A DNA stretch of 64,000 nucleotides from Rosa chinensis (GCF_002994745.2 NC_037093.1:69571510-69635509), one strand, 5' to 3'; positions 10,881 to 22,520 are shown, counted from the stretch's first letter. Notes: a model not told the origin generated them from the sequence alone. A program made the numbers and translations.

Positions 10881-13436
10881 ATAGTTGTTGCACTTTCTTT
10901 TTATAACCGATCTTTTTTCATCTTTGAGCAATAACGAGAATGTAAATTTTAGAATTTTAAAAGTTGTCATTGTTATTTTTTTGAGCTTTTACTCAACTCT
11001 CGGACTCCAACCCTTATTTTAAACATTATATTTCTCTTAAATCATCTCCAACTTTTCCTAGCACCACCTAATTTTATTTTAGTATTTATAGTTCTTCTAT
11101 TCCAAAAACCCGAAGTTATGGAAGAGAAGATCTAGGGTGGTTTGTATGTTTTTCTAGATAATGATGCGTTTCTCTTTCAAGATCTAGGGTTTGAAGAAGG
11201 ATGCAACACTGGGTCTTAAAATTGGCATGACTAATTGAAGATGTTGGTAATTTTCTTTTTGAAATATAGGGATTCTTAGATCGTGCTAGAAATATTTGCT
11301 TTTTGTTGAGAGCGTTTGATGTATCACATGAAAAGAATCGTAGATGTTTGTAGGTCCAAGTTGGTCCTTATTGGCTCAAGAGATCAATGTGTACCAAGAT
11401 TATATTTTGTATAAACATTCCGTAGAACTACTCTTACTACATTAACTTGTTTCATTTTCCACAGCCACTCTATATAATAGAACATAAACCCTAAACTTTA
11501 AACCTGTAACTTGAGTGGATATTGATGAAGTGAAATTGACCTTTACAGCACGCATAACGCTATACAATATCTCAGTCACCAACTTCCAATTATTATAAGT
11601 TTTGCAAGGCATGCAAGTATCTTTTTGAATAGATCAAAACCCTACTAGGAATCTGATAGTGACCATGGCTCCAGTGTTCGTGGATTTCATGTTCTTAGTA
11701 TCAAACAATCAATCATACAATCCACGACCATATGAGAAAAAGCATGCAATTGGGATTCGTAATGAACAAAAAGCAAAAGCTGTGAGCGATTAGTGAATGC
11801 GCTCCTGAAACATTTCGGCCCCATGGGGAGGAATATATGAAAGATATTATGAGATCGAGATTCGAGAGTGGCCAAGATATATAATGACATGAGACGAATA
11901 TACCTGTGTAGTTTTGCTAATGGGGTACGAACTGGTCTTGCACTGTGATGATTGAAAGTTTCTGCTGTTTGAGAACGTTACGGCTGCAAAGAAACCAGTT
12001 GCAGCGTTCAAAGTGGGATTTGCAATCCACAAAGCTGTAGGTGACCAAGTAAGCAAGTACGTAGGTCCATCATTCCATTCCATGATTAAATGATTCACGT
12101 ATATATGAAAGTGGATACAGCAGGCCAGAATCTCATCGCTCTATCTCTCTCTTTCATTGCACTCATGATGATCTTTTCTTTTTCTAGCCAGACTCTTATG
12201 TTAATTATATTGCTCAGATCAAGTTGGTCTAGCTTTATATGTAAGAGCTAGCTAGGTAGAGATCGACTTCTCCAATCATCATAACCATCCTTTGTTGCTT
12301 TACTATTTGTAGTACATGCATGATTTGTTGTTTGTGCTTTAAAAGTACAATGTTTGGTTAATGTGCTGCATCGTGCGGACTTTTTTTTGATGTTATATAC
12401 AATGGAGAGAGACTTAAAATCAGTATAACGAGGAGATACAACCAGATGAGTAATAAGATGTGAGCTACACCGTTGGCCCCTCTATAAGACGTAGACGGGC
12501 AAAATGGAAACTTGACACATCAATATCTTGAACAGCTTCTTATTTCTTTGGGGAAACCAGAATCAATTGCACGTACGTACAGAATAAATTCAAGTAATTG
12601 TGCATTGTTGATAAGTAGGTACTAATGAGATCAATTTTATTTTGGAGCTTCTAAGTGTTCTTTTTCTAGGTAGAATAATTCTTGTTATACCTGAAGACAG
12701 TGATCAAGAGCAAGTGATCGATGATCATCCAAAGTGGCCGGCCCATTCAATAAGTTAGCACACAAGATTCTGAATTGGATATGTCGGAGAAAAAGCCTAG
12801 AGTTCCAAAGACAGCCATATGCCTAGTTCATTTTTTTGTTTTGTCTACAACAAAATGATTTCATTCCTTCCTACCCTCTCTCTCATAATGAACAAAAAGA
12901 AAATTTTACTCAACCCTCTAATATTAGTTTCGGATCGAATATATGACTAACTTTAACAATTTCAGATTGATTATTTTAGAGAACAGAATAGTTGGAGTGG
13001 GAATATGGATGAGAGAAGAAAATCTATAACAAGGTCAATACATCAAGCAGAAATAATGAATATTTGTGATGTGGTGTATCTGATACTCGGTCGAAGTAAA
13101 TCATTTTGTGCTAACATTCATCCCTTATTGATTGGTGCACCATGCGTGTTTATAACTATAGACTCAATCTGTAAATCGGTGAGGCTAGGAGTTAGCTAGT
13201 GCACTATAATATCCATATAATGGCAAGTAATCAAGGTTTCAAGTAGGTTAATTCAAACACGCAAACGTAATTAGTACCCCATGATTTGTTAGTTGTGTTA
13301 GTTTTATCCTGTTGTACTAATTCGTTAGGTATTGGACTATTGGCTTCATCACATGACTTTTCTCGTCTGGATTTCCAAAGTACATAATTAATCTTGGTCT
13401 GGCATTACTATTGCAAATTAAAGATTGGTTTGTTTA
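10881..13436. other. Intergenic DNA between Copia-1 and the Gy3 nest
   Basis: AT-rich, with no recognisable gene or repeat pair. The minus strand around 11890-12100 has an exon-like look: an open stretch of about 80 codons with an internal TTTCTTTGCAG and a final ACACAG|GTATAT. I cannot link it to any protein family or to a second exon. The segment ends in TCAAT (13437-13441), the left target-site duplication of Gy3. Confidence 0.5.
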
Positions 13437-13441
13437 TCAAT

Positions 13442-13725
13442 TGTTTGAGCCCAAAAGTAAATTTGGCAATATCAGTTATGAGGGTTGAGAGTAGCAAGCC
13501 GATACATGTGGCCCAAAAATAAATCTACTTGATTTTGGGTTACAACTTTGTCCATTCCGGAATTCATAAGGAAAACGAGCCCTTATGGGATTCGAGTAGT
13601 AGAGACTGATTAAGAATCTTCAATCAATAATCATTCTACAGCAAGGAACAGCCGAAACCCTACATATAAATACTAGGTTTCAAGGGACAACAAGACACAA
13701 CTCTTCAATAAACTAATCTCTCAGA
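13442..13725 (+). repeat. Gy3 5' LTR, first part
   Basis: 284 bp, matching the start of the intact LTR at 48999. It contains a TATA-like TACATATAAATAC (from 13661) and stops at CTCTCAGA, where Copia-2 is inserted. In the intact LTR the same position reads CTCTCAGATTATCC (about 49280), so the empty site is known. Confidence 0.9.
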
Positions 13726-14576
13726 TGTAAGGTTCTGTGGACTAATCAATATCAACTAAAGTCACAGTAACTTATTACTCTTCATACAGAACATGCAATT
13801 GGACTAAGTTATGTTGTTTTAATTGCATTCCTGTTACAATAAGGATCTGAAGATTGTATTACATGTGTTGAGAATATATACATCCCACATGTGAAAAATG
13901 AGACCCTGCCTATGAGTTTATAAGGGTTTGGGCCACTCCATTCACTGCCAATTGGTTTTGGATGTGAACCCCAGATTACTTTATCATTATATCAGAGCCA
14001 GATTGTCCACGTGTGCATGCCAAACGGCTACACGGGCTCCACGTCACCCAAAAGTTGTCTACGTGTATGGCTTGAAAATTCGCCACACGTGCGGGGGCGT
14101 GTTGAGAATATATACATCCCACATGGGAAAAATGAGACCTTGCCTATGAGTTTATAAGGGTTTGGGCCACTCTATCCATTGCCAATTGGTTTTGGATATG
14201 AACCCCAGATTACTTTATCAACATGGCCATGCCTTATTACATTAGGTAAAACTGTTCTGTACGCATTTCAGGAATATAGTTCTTATTGCTAATAGGTTTA
14301 GGAAAACCTTTATGGGAAGGAGCCTAAACTAAAGCCTATATATAGGACTACTTGGTTCCTGCTCTAGCTATCAGCAACCATCATCAATTGAGAATTCATA
14401 ATCTCTACCCATTGGAGACTCTCATTAAAGGATATAGCTCAGAGGAGAACAAATCAAGTACACCAGCTCACAAGTTTGAACTATTGTCTTCAACAATGGC
14501 TGTAGCTCCAGGTAAATTTATATATTATTATATAAAGCACAATGATTATATGCATACTTTCAGTTTTTAATTTATA
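13726..14576 (+). repeat. Copia-2 5' LTR (split by TRIM-1)
   Basis: Without the TRIM and its duplicated 5 bp it is about 491 bp, against 486 bp for the 3' copy. It begins TGTAAGGTT and ends TTTTTAATTTATA. A TATA-like CCTATATATAGG lies near 14335-14346. Near its 3' end it contains ATGGCTGTAGCTCCAG followed by GTAAAT (14496-14517), which looks like a start codon plus splice donor. Confidence 0.9.
13866..14220. mobile_element. TRIM-1, a 355-bp miniature LTR element
   Basis: Two 121-bp LTRs (13866-13986 and 14100-14220) both start TGTTGAGAATATATACATCC and end GATTACTTTATCA. They enclose only 113 bp. A primer-site remnant TATCAGAGCCAGA sits just inside the left LTR and the purine tract GCGGGGGCG (14091-14099) sits against the right one. 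ACATG flanks it at 13861-13865 and 14221-14225. The Copia-2 3' LTR keeps the empty site, ATTACATGGCCATGCC. The LTRs differ at 5 of 121 positions. It has no coding capacity, as expected for a TRIM moved by another element's proteins. Confidence 0.95.
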
Positions 14577-14578
14577 TT

Positions 14579-14590
14579 TGGTATCAGAGC
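14579..14590 (+). other. Copia-2 primer-binding site (initiator-Met tRNA)
   Basis: TGGTATCAGAGC, the classical complement of the plant initiator-Met tRNA 3' end, lies two bases after the LTR. Confidence 0.9.
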
Positions 14591-15136
14591 TTTTGTGCTC
14601 AATTAAGAATCGACTTAATCTTATGCAAAAATTATTTTTGTTTTTGAACACAAAATAAATCAGAGCCTACAGATTTTCTTCAAAAAAAAAAAAAAAAAAA
14701 ACACCAAAGGGGAGAGAATTCAGTCATGTCTGTTAATATGGCAACCCCACTTGAAAGCCTGAACATAAAAAAAAAATTAAAAAAAAAAACTAAATGAAGC
14801 AAATCTTCTTTTAACGTTGTTCGACAACGGTTATTCCCAATTATGGGTTTGCTTTAGATGTCAGGGCTTCTCGATTAAGCCTTCAACAAGAAGATTTCGC
14901 CTAAATACTCTCTATAGCTTGTTGAATCCTTAATCAAGGAGCCTCTGCATCTACAATTTTTTTTTATTTCGGATCGTTATCAGTAATCAGATCTTCATAA
15001 ATCTCAAACCTAGGTGCACGGCTTATACATGCTCCAGTTTTAGTTTAAGTTTTTTTTTTTTACAGATAGTACTATCGATAACAGTCCTTTGTGAAAAGAT
15101 TTATACTAAAACATTAGTACTGGATCAGCGAGTCCC

Positions 15137-15306
15137 GTTCCCTTGGTTAGCTACTGACCAGAGATTATTTGCTCAACTACCGTTCGATTGAAATCGGACG
15201 GTTGACAGATCTCATCTCTTAAAAATCTAGATATCTGTCCACCGTTCGATTTCAATCAGATGGTAGTCGAGCAAATAATCCCTGGTCAGTAGCTGACCAG
15301 GGGAAC
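15137..15306. repeat. Hairpin MITE in the Copia-2 leader
   Basis: Arms of about 74 nt (15137-15210 and 15233-15306) pair across a 22-nt loop. The left arm reads GTTCCCTTGGTTAGCTACTG and the right arm ends in the complement of GTTCCCCTGGTCAGCTACTG. About ten mismatches are visible. There is no coding capacity. It lies inside the proposed gag intron. No clear target-site duplication was found, so the superfamily is unassigned. Confidence 0.75.
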
Positions 15307-15666
15307 ATCAATGCTAGATCAGCAGCTTCTGACATTGATTTTAGTAGCTTGAATCCTTGCTCCATACAGGAGGTATAAATGATTAGAGCTTCTAAGGTCA
15401 ATATCAGCATATAACAAAGTCTAAAACTTGCCTTAAGAAGGTAACATGAACTGTTTTCTTGCCACTCTAGGTGTTAACATGTTCAAGATACCTACAGTTG
15501 AGTTTCTTAGATTTTGGGTATATGACTAAGGCAAAATAACTGTCAAAAGTCTTTTTGCCACTCTAGGTCAAGCATGACACATTCAACATTCATATAGGCA
15601 CTTCGTTCATTGCCTCTCCAGTTAACTAAATGCATTGCTTACTAATAAAACTTCTAAAATTTTCAG

Positions 15667-16531
15667 CTATGAATATGCTTTTTAATTGCAACCAAATGGA
15701 AACTCTTAATGATTCAAACTTTAAGAGATGGAAACAAGACCTAGAATTATGCCTAGGATACCGCAACTATGAGCATGTCCTGCATGAAGACCCCTCAGCT
15801 GAGTTAACACCCACCAGTACTAGGGCAGCAAAAGATAAATATGCTCAGTGGCATAAACATAACAGAATGGCCCTAGTTATCATGAAAAGATCCATGTCAG
15901 AAGCTGTCAAGGGAGGTATACCAGATGTAAAACTAGCAAGAGAGTATTTTAAGAATATTGAAGAAAAGTATCAAGTGTCTGACAAGGTTGAAACTGGAGC
16001 ATTAATGAATGCTCTTACTGGCATGAAGTTCAATGGAGTAGGGAGCATTAGGGAATACATTCTGAAGGGGACAAAAACTGCAGCAAAATTAAAGGCTGTA
16101 GGTGTCACCATTGATGGTCCCTTTCTAGTTCACCTAATTCTGAATTCCTTACCCGCACAATATTCTCAACTAGAATGCAGCTACAACACACAAAAAGAAA
16201 AATAGAGTGTGAATGAGTTGATTTCAATGTGTGTGCAAGAAGAAGATAGAATTAAGAAGAGAAAAGGGGTAGCTATTAATCTGGTCAGCAAACCACAATT
16301 CAAGAAGAAAGCTTTCAAGTCCAAGTATTCTACACCATCTACCACAAAAACACAAAACGAAGCAACTCAGGGATCTAACAACTTTAAAAATCAAAAGTCA
16401 AGTTTAGTTAAGTGTTTCTTCTGCCGTAAGCCAGGGCATGTTAAGAAAGATTGCAGAGGTTTTAAGGACTGGATGAGTAACAAAGGTAACAATTTTAATT
16501 TTCAAAATAAATCAATTTTTCATTTAGAGTA
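15667..16531 (+). pseudogene. Copia-2 gag remnant
   Basis: Copia gag, particle protein. The first block (METLNDSNFKRWKQDLELCL) is typical of the plant copia gag family and is open from at least 15630 to 16204. A TAG at 16203-16205 (where Trp is expected before SVNELISM) breaks it, and the frame then continues to 16531. The CCHC knuckle CFFCRKPGHVKKDC, C-x2-C-x4-H-x4-C, lies near 16420-16461, preceded by a basic Lys-rich linker. The start may be 15669 or, if spliced, the LTR ATG at 14496. The following stop at 16530-16532 probably also replaced a sense codon before the protease. Confidence 0.88.
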
Positions 16532-18029
16532 AAAAACTGTCAGTGTGTCTAGTAGCTCTTGGTGGTTTGATACTGCATCTCCAATTCATGTTATTACATC
16601 TATGCAAGATTTTCTAAGAAAGAGGATTCCAAACATTGATGAAGCTAGGATTAGCTCGGGGAATGGGAACAGAGTAGCTGTCAAGGCCATAGGAGTTGTT
16701 AGACTTGTTTTTACTACTGGTTTTACTTTAGATTTGGAAAATGTGTTTTGTATTCCTTCTATGCAAAGAAACCTGATTTCAGGCTCTCTTTTAGTTAAAA
16801 ACAATGGTTGTACTTTTACAGGCAATAATAAAGGTTTAGATTTCTTTAAAAACTCTGATTTTATTGGCGATGCTTCTTTGATTGATGGTTATTGACATAT
16901 GAATTGTAGGAATTCTGTTGAAGTGTTTTTGACTAAAAAATCTGTTGGTTTTAAAAGGCCTAGACTGAATGAAAAACCTCCTTTTCTTTGGCATAAACGT
17001 TTGAGACATATTTCAGAAGAAAGGCTGAAAATCTTAATCAAACAAAACGTTTTACCTCCTTTAGACTTTTCTAATTTCGGTGTTTGCATAGAATGTCTTA
17101 CGGGTAAAACCACCAATTTTAGGAAGAAAGGGTCAATTAGAAGTCACAAGCTATTAGAACTTATTCACACTGACATTTGTGGTCCTTTTCCTCATAAAAC
17201 CATATGTGGAAATCAATACTTCATTACTTTTATTGATGATTTTTCTAGATACTGTCAAATTTTTCTTATTTCTGAAAAATCAAAGGCTCTAGAAACTTTT
17301 AAAATTTTTAAAGCAGAGGCAGAGAAATAGCTGAACAAGGTTATTAAAGTTGTTAGATCAGATAGAGGTGGAGAATTCTATGGTAGGTACCCTAAATCAG
17401 GGAAAAACAAGGGTCCATTTGATCTCTATCTTCAAGAGTGTGGAATCAAGGCTCAATACACCACACCAGGAACCCCATAGCAGAATGGAGTTGCAGAGAG
17501 AAGGAATAGGACTTTGATAAATGTGGTAAGAAGTATGAATTGTAAGTCTGGTTTGCCGAGATATTTATCGGGGGAAGCACTGAAGACAACTAACTACATC
17601 TGTAATAGGACCCCCAGCAAATCAATTGAGAATAAAACACCTTTTGAGTTATGGTTCAACAAGAAACCTAGTCTGCATCACTTTCATGTATAGGGCTGCA
17701 AAGCAGAAACAAGGATTTACAACCCTCAGCAACAAAAATTGGATTCCAGAACCTCGAGTGTTTATTTTGTTGGTTACTTGAACAAATCTAAAAGGTATAG
17801 GTTTTATAGTCCAGATCATGGTAGCACACGAATATTAAAAACCAATAGAGCTGCTTTTGTTGGAGAATTAGATGGTTCAGACATTGTTGATATCAGTGAA
17901 TTTGAAGAAACTGATGAAAATGATACTAATGATACTTTTGAGTGGTTAGGTTATAGCAGCAATGAAGGAATAAACACTAAACTGACAGATCAGATTGAAG
18001 TACCATGTGAGATCCTGAATTTTGAAGTT
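16532..18029 (+). pseudogene. Copia-2 protease-integrase remnant
   Basis: The aspartic protease region starts near 16545 with SWWFDTASPIHV. The active-site triad should read D-T/S-G but is D-T-A here. Then comes the integrase: zinc-binding region LWHKRLRHISEERL...CIECLTGK (16983-17105), then the DDE core with HTDICGPF (17166-17190), RSDRGGEFYG (17356-17385) and NGVAERRNRT (17483-17512). Stops sit at Gln or Trp positions: TAG at 17328-17330, TAG before QNGVAERR, TAG at the W of HVWGC. The open frame 17739-18029 is the integrase C-terminal part and linker, cut by the solo LTR. Confidence 0.88.
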
Positions 18030-19251
18030 AGTCAAATATTATTTTTTAGCTTAGAAGTGGAAAGTAGAGGTCGCCACGAGTTCGTAGCATTTTTTAGTGA
18101 ATTTTTCGGGTTTCCTAGCTATTTTTAAGGAATTTTTGAAGTTTGGATAGAAATTACAATAATTGGCGATGTGGCGTATTGCTATTGGTTGATAGGCTGA
18201 CTTGGAGACCAAGTAGCAGTAGCCAAACATGTCTTGCATGTGTAAGATCAGATTGACATGTGTCAAGTGGTGGCATCATGTCTTTGTGTGCTTGACAAGT
18301 GGCATAAGCTTGTTGGTGTTTGATTTAGAAGTTGACAAGTGGCACCAAACCAACCATTCATGTCTTGACATGTGGCAGTTCTCTCCCTATAAATAGGAAT
18401 TCAGCCACCCCATTCTTCCGTACCAATTTCGAAGAGATTTCTCTCTCTAAAACTTTGACGGATCATAACTTTTGATCTGTAACTCCGATTCAGGATCCGC
18501 AAAGGGCTACGGATTCGTCTTGATGTTCTCTTTCTATCCATAGAGGTTTGAGTTAGATCCAATGGTGATTTATAGAAGGCTATTTTTAGGAGGCTCGGTT
18601 TACAATCGGTATTCTAAGAGGCGATTCGTATTATCGAGGTGAGTGGGTTTGTGTAATATGTTTCAAATTTTCTTATTTTCTACAAAAATGGTGGAAAAAC
18701 ATGATTTTATCTATTTATGAAATTTCTCTCTATTTTCAAGTGAAGCATGTCTATTTGCGAAATATGCGGAGTTTATATATATTATGTGCTGGATCCATTG
18801 TTTGACTAGTCATGGAACATGAGAACTTCTTGATTGATTATGCCGAAGTAAGGATGTGTCAGAAGGTGGTATAGGGCTAGAGAAGGCCATTAGGGTGCCC
18901 ATGGTGGTCACTAAATTGAAGGATAATCAATAAGAAGGGACGATGCGATGTGATAAATTGCAGTGAATTGATATGTATAAGATATACTACTTTCTAGCGT
19001 GTGTAAAATGATATGGCTTTACTGGCATATTACATGATCTACTCACTGAGCACATGGTTTTTCTCACCCACCTATCTTTAATACCTTTTGCAGAGAAGTA
19101 CTTAAGTTTTGACGAGTCGAAGTAGGTTGGACGAGCCTAGAATGAAGAGCCTAGAAGGAAGAGCTTATTTACATTCTGCTTTGTAATACTCACACCTCAG
19201 ATTCGGGGTCAGGTGCTTAAAATCCACTGACGCTGGGTCCGGGGTGTGACA
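18030..19251 (+). repeat. 1.2-kb gypsy-type solo LTR in Copia-2 pol
   Basis: A non-copia block separates the integrase from the RT region. It ends GGGTCCGGGGTGTGACA, a common end of long chromovirus (Del/Tekay-type) LTRs, and starts AGTCAAATATT, close to the expected TGTCA. A strong TATA box, CCCTATAAATAGG, lies at 18385-18397. There is no internal gene. The flanking 5-mers (AAGTT and TACCA) do not match, so a solo LTR with a decayed or lost duplication is the best reading. Confidence 0.65.
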
Positions 19252-21113
19252 TACCAGCTGTATATAATGTTGTGCCTCCAGCAGAAAACACCTGCAGTTT
19301 AACATGATAACATTCAACCATAATTTGAACAAAATAAAGCTGCACAAGAACAAGAACCTCATGATGAGCCTCATCAACATGATGAAAATGTTCAGCAACC
19401 TTAGGAAGTAGAACCACAATAGCAACAACAAGAACCAGTACAATTGAGAAGATCACGAAGGGAACGAAGATCAGCCATTCCAGATTGTTACGAAACAACA
19501 TTTTTGATAGAAACAAATTTTGATCTTGGAGAAGAAGAAGATCTAGTTGCTTATTCGTAGCCACTACAATTAACATATGCAGATAAATGGATAGAGGCCA
19601 TGGAGTCAGAATTGAAGTCAATGGAAATAAACAAAGTGTGAGAATTGGTTGATAAACCAGTGGGATGCAAATGGGCATTCAAGACCAAGAAAGATTCTAG
19701 AGGTAATATAGAAAGAAACAAGGTAAGGTTGGTTGCCAAAGGATTCACTCAAAAGGAAGGGATTGATTACACGGAAATATTCTCACCAGTGTCAACTAAA
19801 GATGCCTTCAGGATATTAATAGCCTTAGTATCTCACTTTGATCTTGAGCTGCATCAAATGGACGTCAAGACAACTTTTCTGAATGGAAATCTTGATGAAG
19901 AGATATATATGGTGCAACCCAAGGGTTTTATTGCTAAAGGACAAATTGACAAGGTATGTAAACTTAAGAAATCCATTTATGGTTTAAAGCAGGCTTCTAG
20001 ACAATGGTACCTTAAGTTTGATTAAGTGATTACTTCATTTGGATTTGAGGAAAATAGGTTAGACGAATGCATATATATGAAGATCAGTGGGAGCAAGTTT
20101 ATTTTCTTAATCTTATATGTTGATGATATCTTGTTGGCAAGTAGTGATGTGAATATGTTAAAAGAAACAAATAATTTTCTTTTGAAGAATTTTGATATGA
20201 AGGATATAGGTGAAGTTGCATTTGTAATTGGTATAGAAATCAAGAGAGACAGAGAAAGAAAAGCTTTGGGATTGTGTCAAAGAAACTACATTGACATAGT
20301 GCTTAAGAGGTTTGCAATAGAAATATGTAAAGCAGGTGAGTCACCAATGTCAAAAGGGGATAAGCTACACTCAGGGCAATGTCCCAAAAACTCACTAGAA
20401 AAGAAAGAGATGGACAAAAGACCATATGCTAGACTGGTTGGGGGCTTAATGTATGCTTAAGTATGCACAAGACCAAATATTGCTTTCTCAGTTGGTATGT
20501 TGGCAAGGTATTAATCTAATCCAGGGAATGAGCATTGGGTTGCAGGCAAAAAGATATTCAGATACTTACAGAAAACAAAAGATTACATGCTAGTATATAG
20601 AAGAGTTGAAAATCTAGACCTTGAGGTGATTGGATATACAGATTCTAACTACATAGGATGCATTGATGATTTGAAATCTACTTCAGGGTATATTTATGTA
20701 TTGGCAGGGGGTGCAATCTCTTGGAGAAGTGTTAAAAAATATCTGACAGCTACATCAACCATGCAGACTAAATATATCGCTATTCATGATGCCACAGGTC
20801 AAGCTTTGTGGCTCAGAAACTTCATGATTGAGATAAAGGTAGTGGATTCAGTAGAAAGGCCACTAAAGCTCTATTATGATAATGCAGCTGCAGTGTTTTT
20901 TGCTAAGAACAATAAGCGATCCACAACCTCGAGGAATATAGATGTGAAGTACTATGCAGTTAGAGAAAGTGTGAGAAACAATGAAATCGAAATAATCAAA
21001 ATCAGCACCCTAGCTCAACTTGCAGATCCTCTCACAAAGGCCATTGCAGTAGCACATTTTCAGGTACATGTAAAAAATATGGGTGTCTTAGAGAATTTTG
21101 ACTTGGCTGAATG
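19252..21113 (+). pseudogene. Copia-2 reverse transcriptase and RNase H remnant
   Basis: After a degenerate linker (19252-19640) the RT begins with VDKPVGCKWAFKTKKDSRGN (19648) and shows LVAKGFTQKEGIDY, HQMDVKTTFLNG, SIYGLKQASRQWY and the catalytic YVDDILLAS near 20118-20144. A stop at 20023-20025 and a stop at 20458-20460 both replace expected sense codons. RNase H runs from about 20587 to 21113: GYTDSNYIGC, STSGYIYVLAGGAISWRS, then the LADPLTKAI tail. Catalytic Asp residues look intact in RT. The run of stops prevents a functional polyprotein. Confidence 0.9.
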
Positions 21114-21652
21114 AGTGGGAGTCAATTCTGAGTTCATTATATGAATCATACTTTAATATCTGAAAACTTTAAAATTGTCTTAAGTAAAATTTATTTTAGA
21201 AGTTTATTTGTTCAAAGCTCTCATCATTATAAAGGGTCTGCATACATTGTTAAGCTTGAAAGTTTAGAATTTTTCAAGAATGTCAAATATCAGTTGCAGA
21301 TTTGCATGACTATGATGAGTCACCTGAATTTTTGTGCATGCTTGATTCTGTTATTGAATCCTTCAGTAAGGACCTTATATGTGTTGTTATATTTCATAAA
21401 GCACCCAAGATATATTTTTGTGTACAGATAATTGCTCCTGTGATCTGTGGTTGCTGCATTATGGTAATGAGGTGCTGGTGTTTGGTTAAACATCTATCTT
21501 CTCATTGTCTGATTGTGTTAACTACATATTGACTGAGTTGTGAGGACGATTTGGAATTCATGACTTGTCCAGTGCGCACTTCATAATTACAATATTTGGT
21601 TTAAAGTGATAATTCTTGCTGTGTTGAATATTGATAAGTCCAAGTGGGAGAC
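21114..21652 (+). other. Copia-2 3' untranslated region and purine tract
   Basis: No gene; short frames only. AAGTGGGAGAC (21642-21652) directly precedes the 3' LTR and is the plus-strand primer tract. Confidence 0.75.
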
Positions 21653-22138
21653 TGTAAGGTTTTGTGGACTAAATATCAACCAAAGTCACAGTAACTTATT
21701 ACTCTTCATGCAGAACATGTAATTGGACTAAGTTATGTTGTTCTAATTGCATTCCTGTTACAATAAGGATTTGAAGATTGTATTACATGGCCATGCCTTA
21801 TTACATTAGGCAAAACTGTTCTGTACACACTTAAGGAATATAGTTCCTATTGCTAATAGGTTTAGGAAAACCTTTATGGGAAGGAGCCTAAACTAAAGCC
21901 TATATATATGACTACTTGGTCTCTGCTCTAGCTATCATCAATCATCATCAATTGAGAATTCATAATCTCTACCCATTGGAGACTCTCATTAAAGGATAGC
22001 TCAGAGGATAACAAACCAAGTACACTAGCTCACAAGTTCGAACTATTGTCTTCAACAATGGCTGCAGCTCTAGGTAAATTTATGTGTTCTTCTATTAAGC
22101 ACAATGATCATATGCATACTTTCAGTTTTTAACTTATA
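21653..22138 (+). repeat. Copia-2 3' LTR
   Basis: 486 bp, TGTAAGGTTTTG to TTTTTAACTTATA. It shows the uninterrupted TRIM-1 target site near 21786-21800 and keeps the ATGGCTGCAGCTCTAG plus GTAAAT motif near its 3' end. Confidence 0.92.
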
Positions 22139-22500
22139 AAAGATTATCCAAAGCCTCTTCGGAGCAACGTACCTTCAACCTAGTTGAAACCAGCGAAGTA
22201 AGGATAAAACCCTTGCAACCCAACTAAGCTAAAGTCACGCTTTAGCAAAACCCGTGCTTTCTCCTACTTCTCGGTGATTGCTCTGTTCAACCTGCAACGT
22301 TGAGTATCGACTCAGTGACGCAAGAGATCACAGCCAAAGTCCTTATCCGTAAGGCATAGAAAAGAGCCTTGTGACGAGTTTGGTGCTCTCCTCGTCCACA
22401 ACGCTTGAGAAGAAGTCAGGTCAAGGGATGCCCCATCGACTACACCATACGGTGTTGGCACGCTACTGTTTGCTTGCCAGACTAGTTTTGGAGCCAAACA
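22139..22500 (+). repeat. Gy3 5' LTR, second part
   Basis: The LTR resumes at AGATTATCCAAAGCCTCTTC (22141-22160) and runs to GGAGCCAAACA at 22500, collinear with 49283-49669. The 3' copy carries a small extra duplication (AAAGTCCTTATT...GAAGTCCTTATCC near 49478-49507) that is absent here. Confidence 0.9.
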
Positions 22501-22520
22501 TTTTGACACGCCCAGTGAGA
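22501..22520 (+). other. Gy3 primer-binding region
   Basis: TTTTGACACGCCCAGTGAGA directly follows the 5' LTR end. It has the look of a gypsy-type tRNA primer site; I did not match it to a specific tRNA. Confidence 0.55.

Larger units (their letters stand above)
14512..15666 (+). other. Candidate intron joining an LTR start codon to Copia-2 gag
   Basis: Donor: CCAG|GTAAAT at 14508-14517. Acceptor: AATTTTCAG|CT at 15658-15668. A branch-like TACTAAT lies about 25 bases upstream of the acceptor. The preceding 16 nt begin with ATG (14496) and leave one base of phase. The two bases after the acceptor complete an Ala codon in the same frame as the gag ORF. The intron would span the primer site and the later MITE. 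The 3' LTR keeps the ATG and the GTAAAT donor (about 22057-22080). This is inferred from sequence alone. Confidence 0.5.
13726..22138 (+). mobile_element. Copia-2: Ty1/copia element inside the Gy3 5' LTR
   Basis: The 5' LTR is 13726-14576 (interrupted by a TRIM) and the 3' LTR is 21653-22138. A TGGTATCAGAGC primer site follows the 5' LTR, gag-pol is in copia order, and a purine tract precedes the 3' LTR. The target sequence is TCAGA on the left and AAAGA on the right, a decayed duplication, but the intact Gy3 LTR confirms the empty site. LTR identity is about 93% by eye. The element carries three later insertions: the TRIM, a hairpin MITE and a 1.2-kb solo LTR. Most stops in pol fall where Gln or Trp is expected, pointing to C-to-T decay. 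Confidence 0.92.

Noticed and set aside
11847..12098. Minus-strand exon-like frame with an ACACAG|GTATAT end
   Set aside because: No second exon, no recognisable domain, and the surrounding sequence is AT-rich intergenic. Splice-like sites of this quality occur by chance.
14579..14590. TRIM and copia primer sites as tRNA gene fragments
   Set aside because: Only the 12-nt complement of the tRNA 3' end is present, directly after LTRs; no tRNA body.
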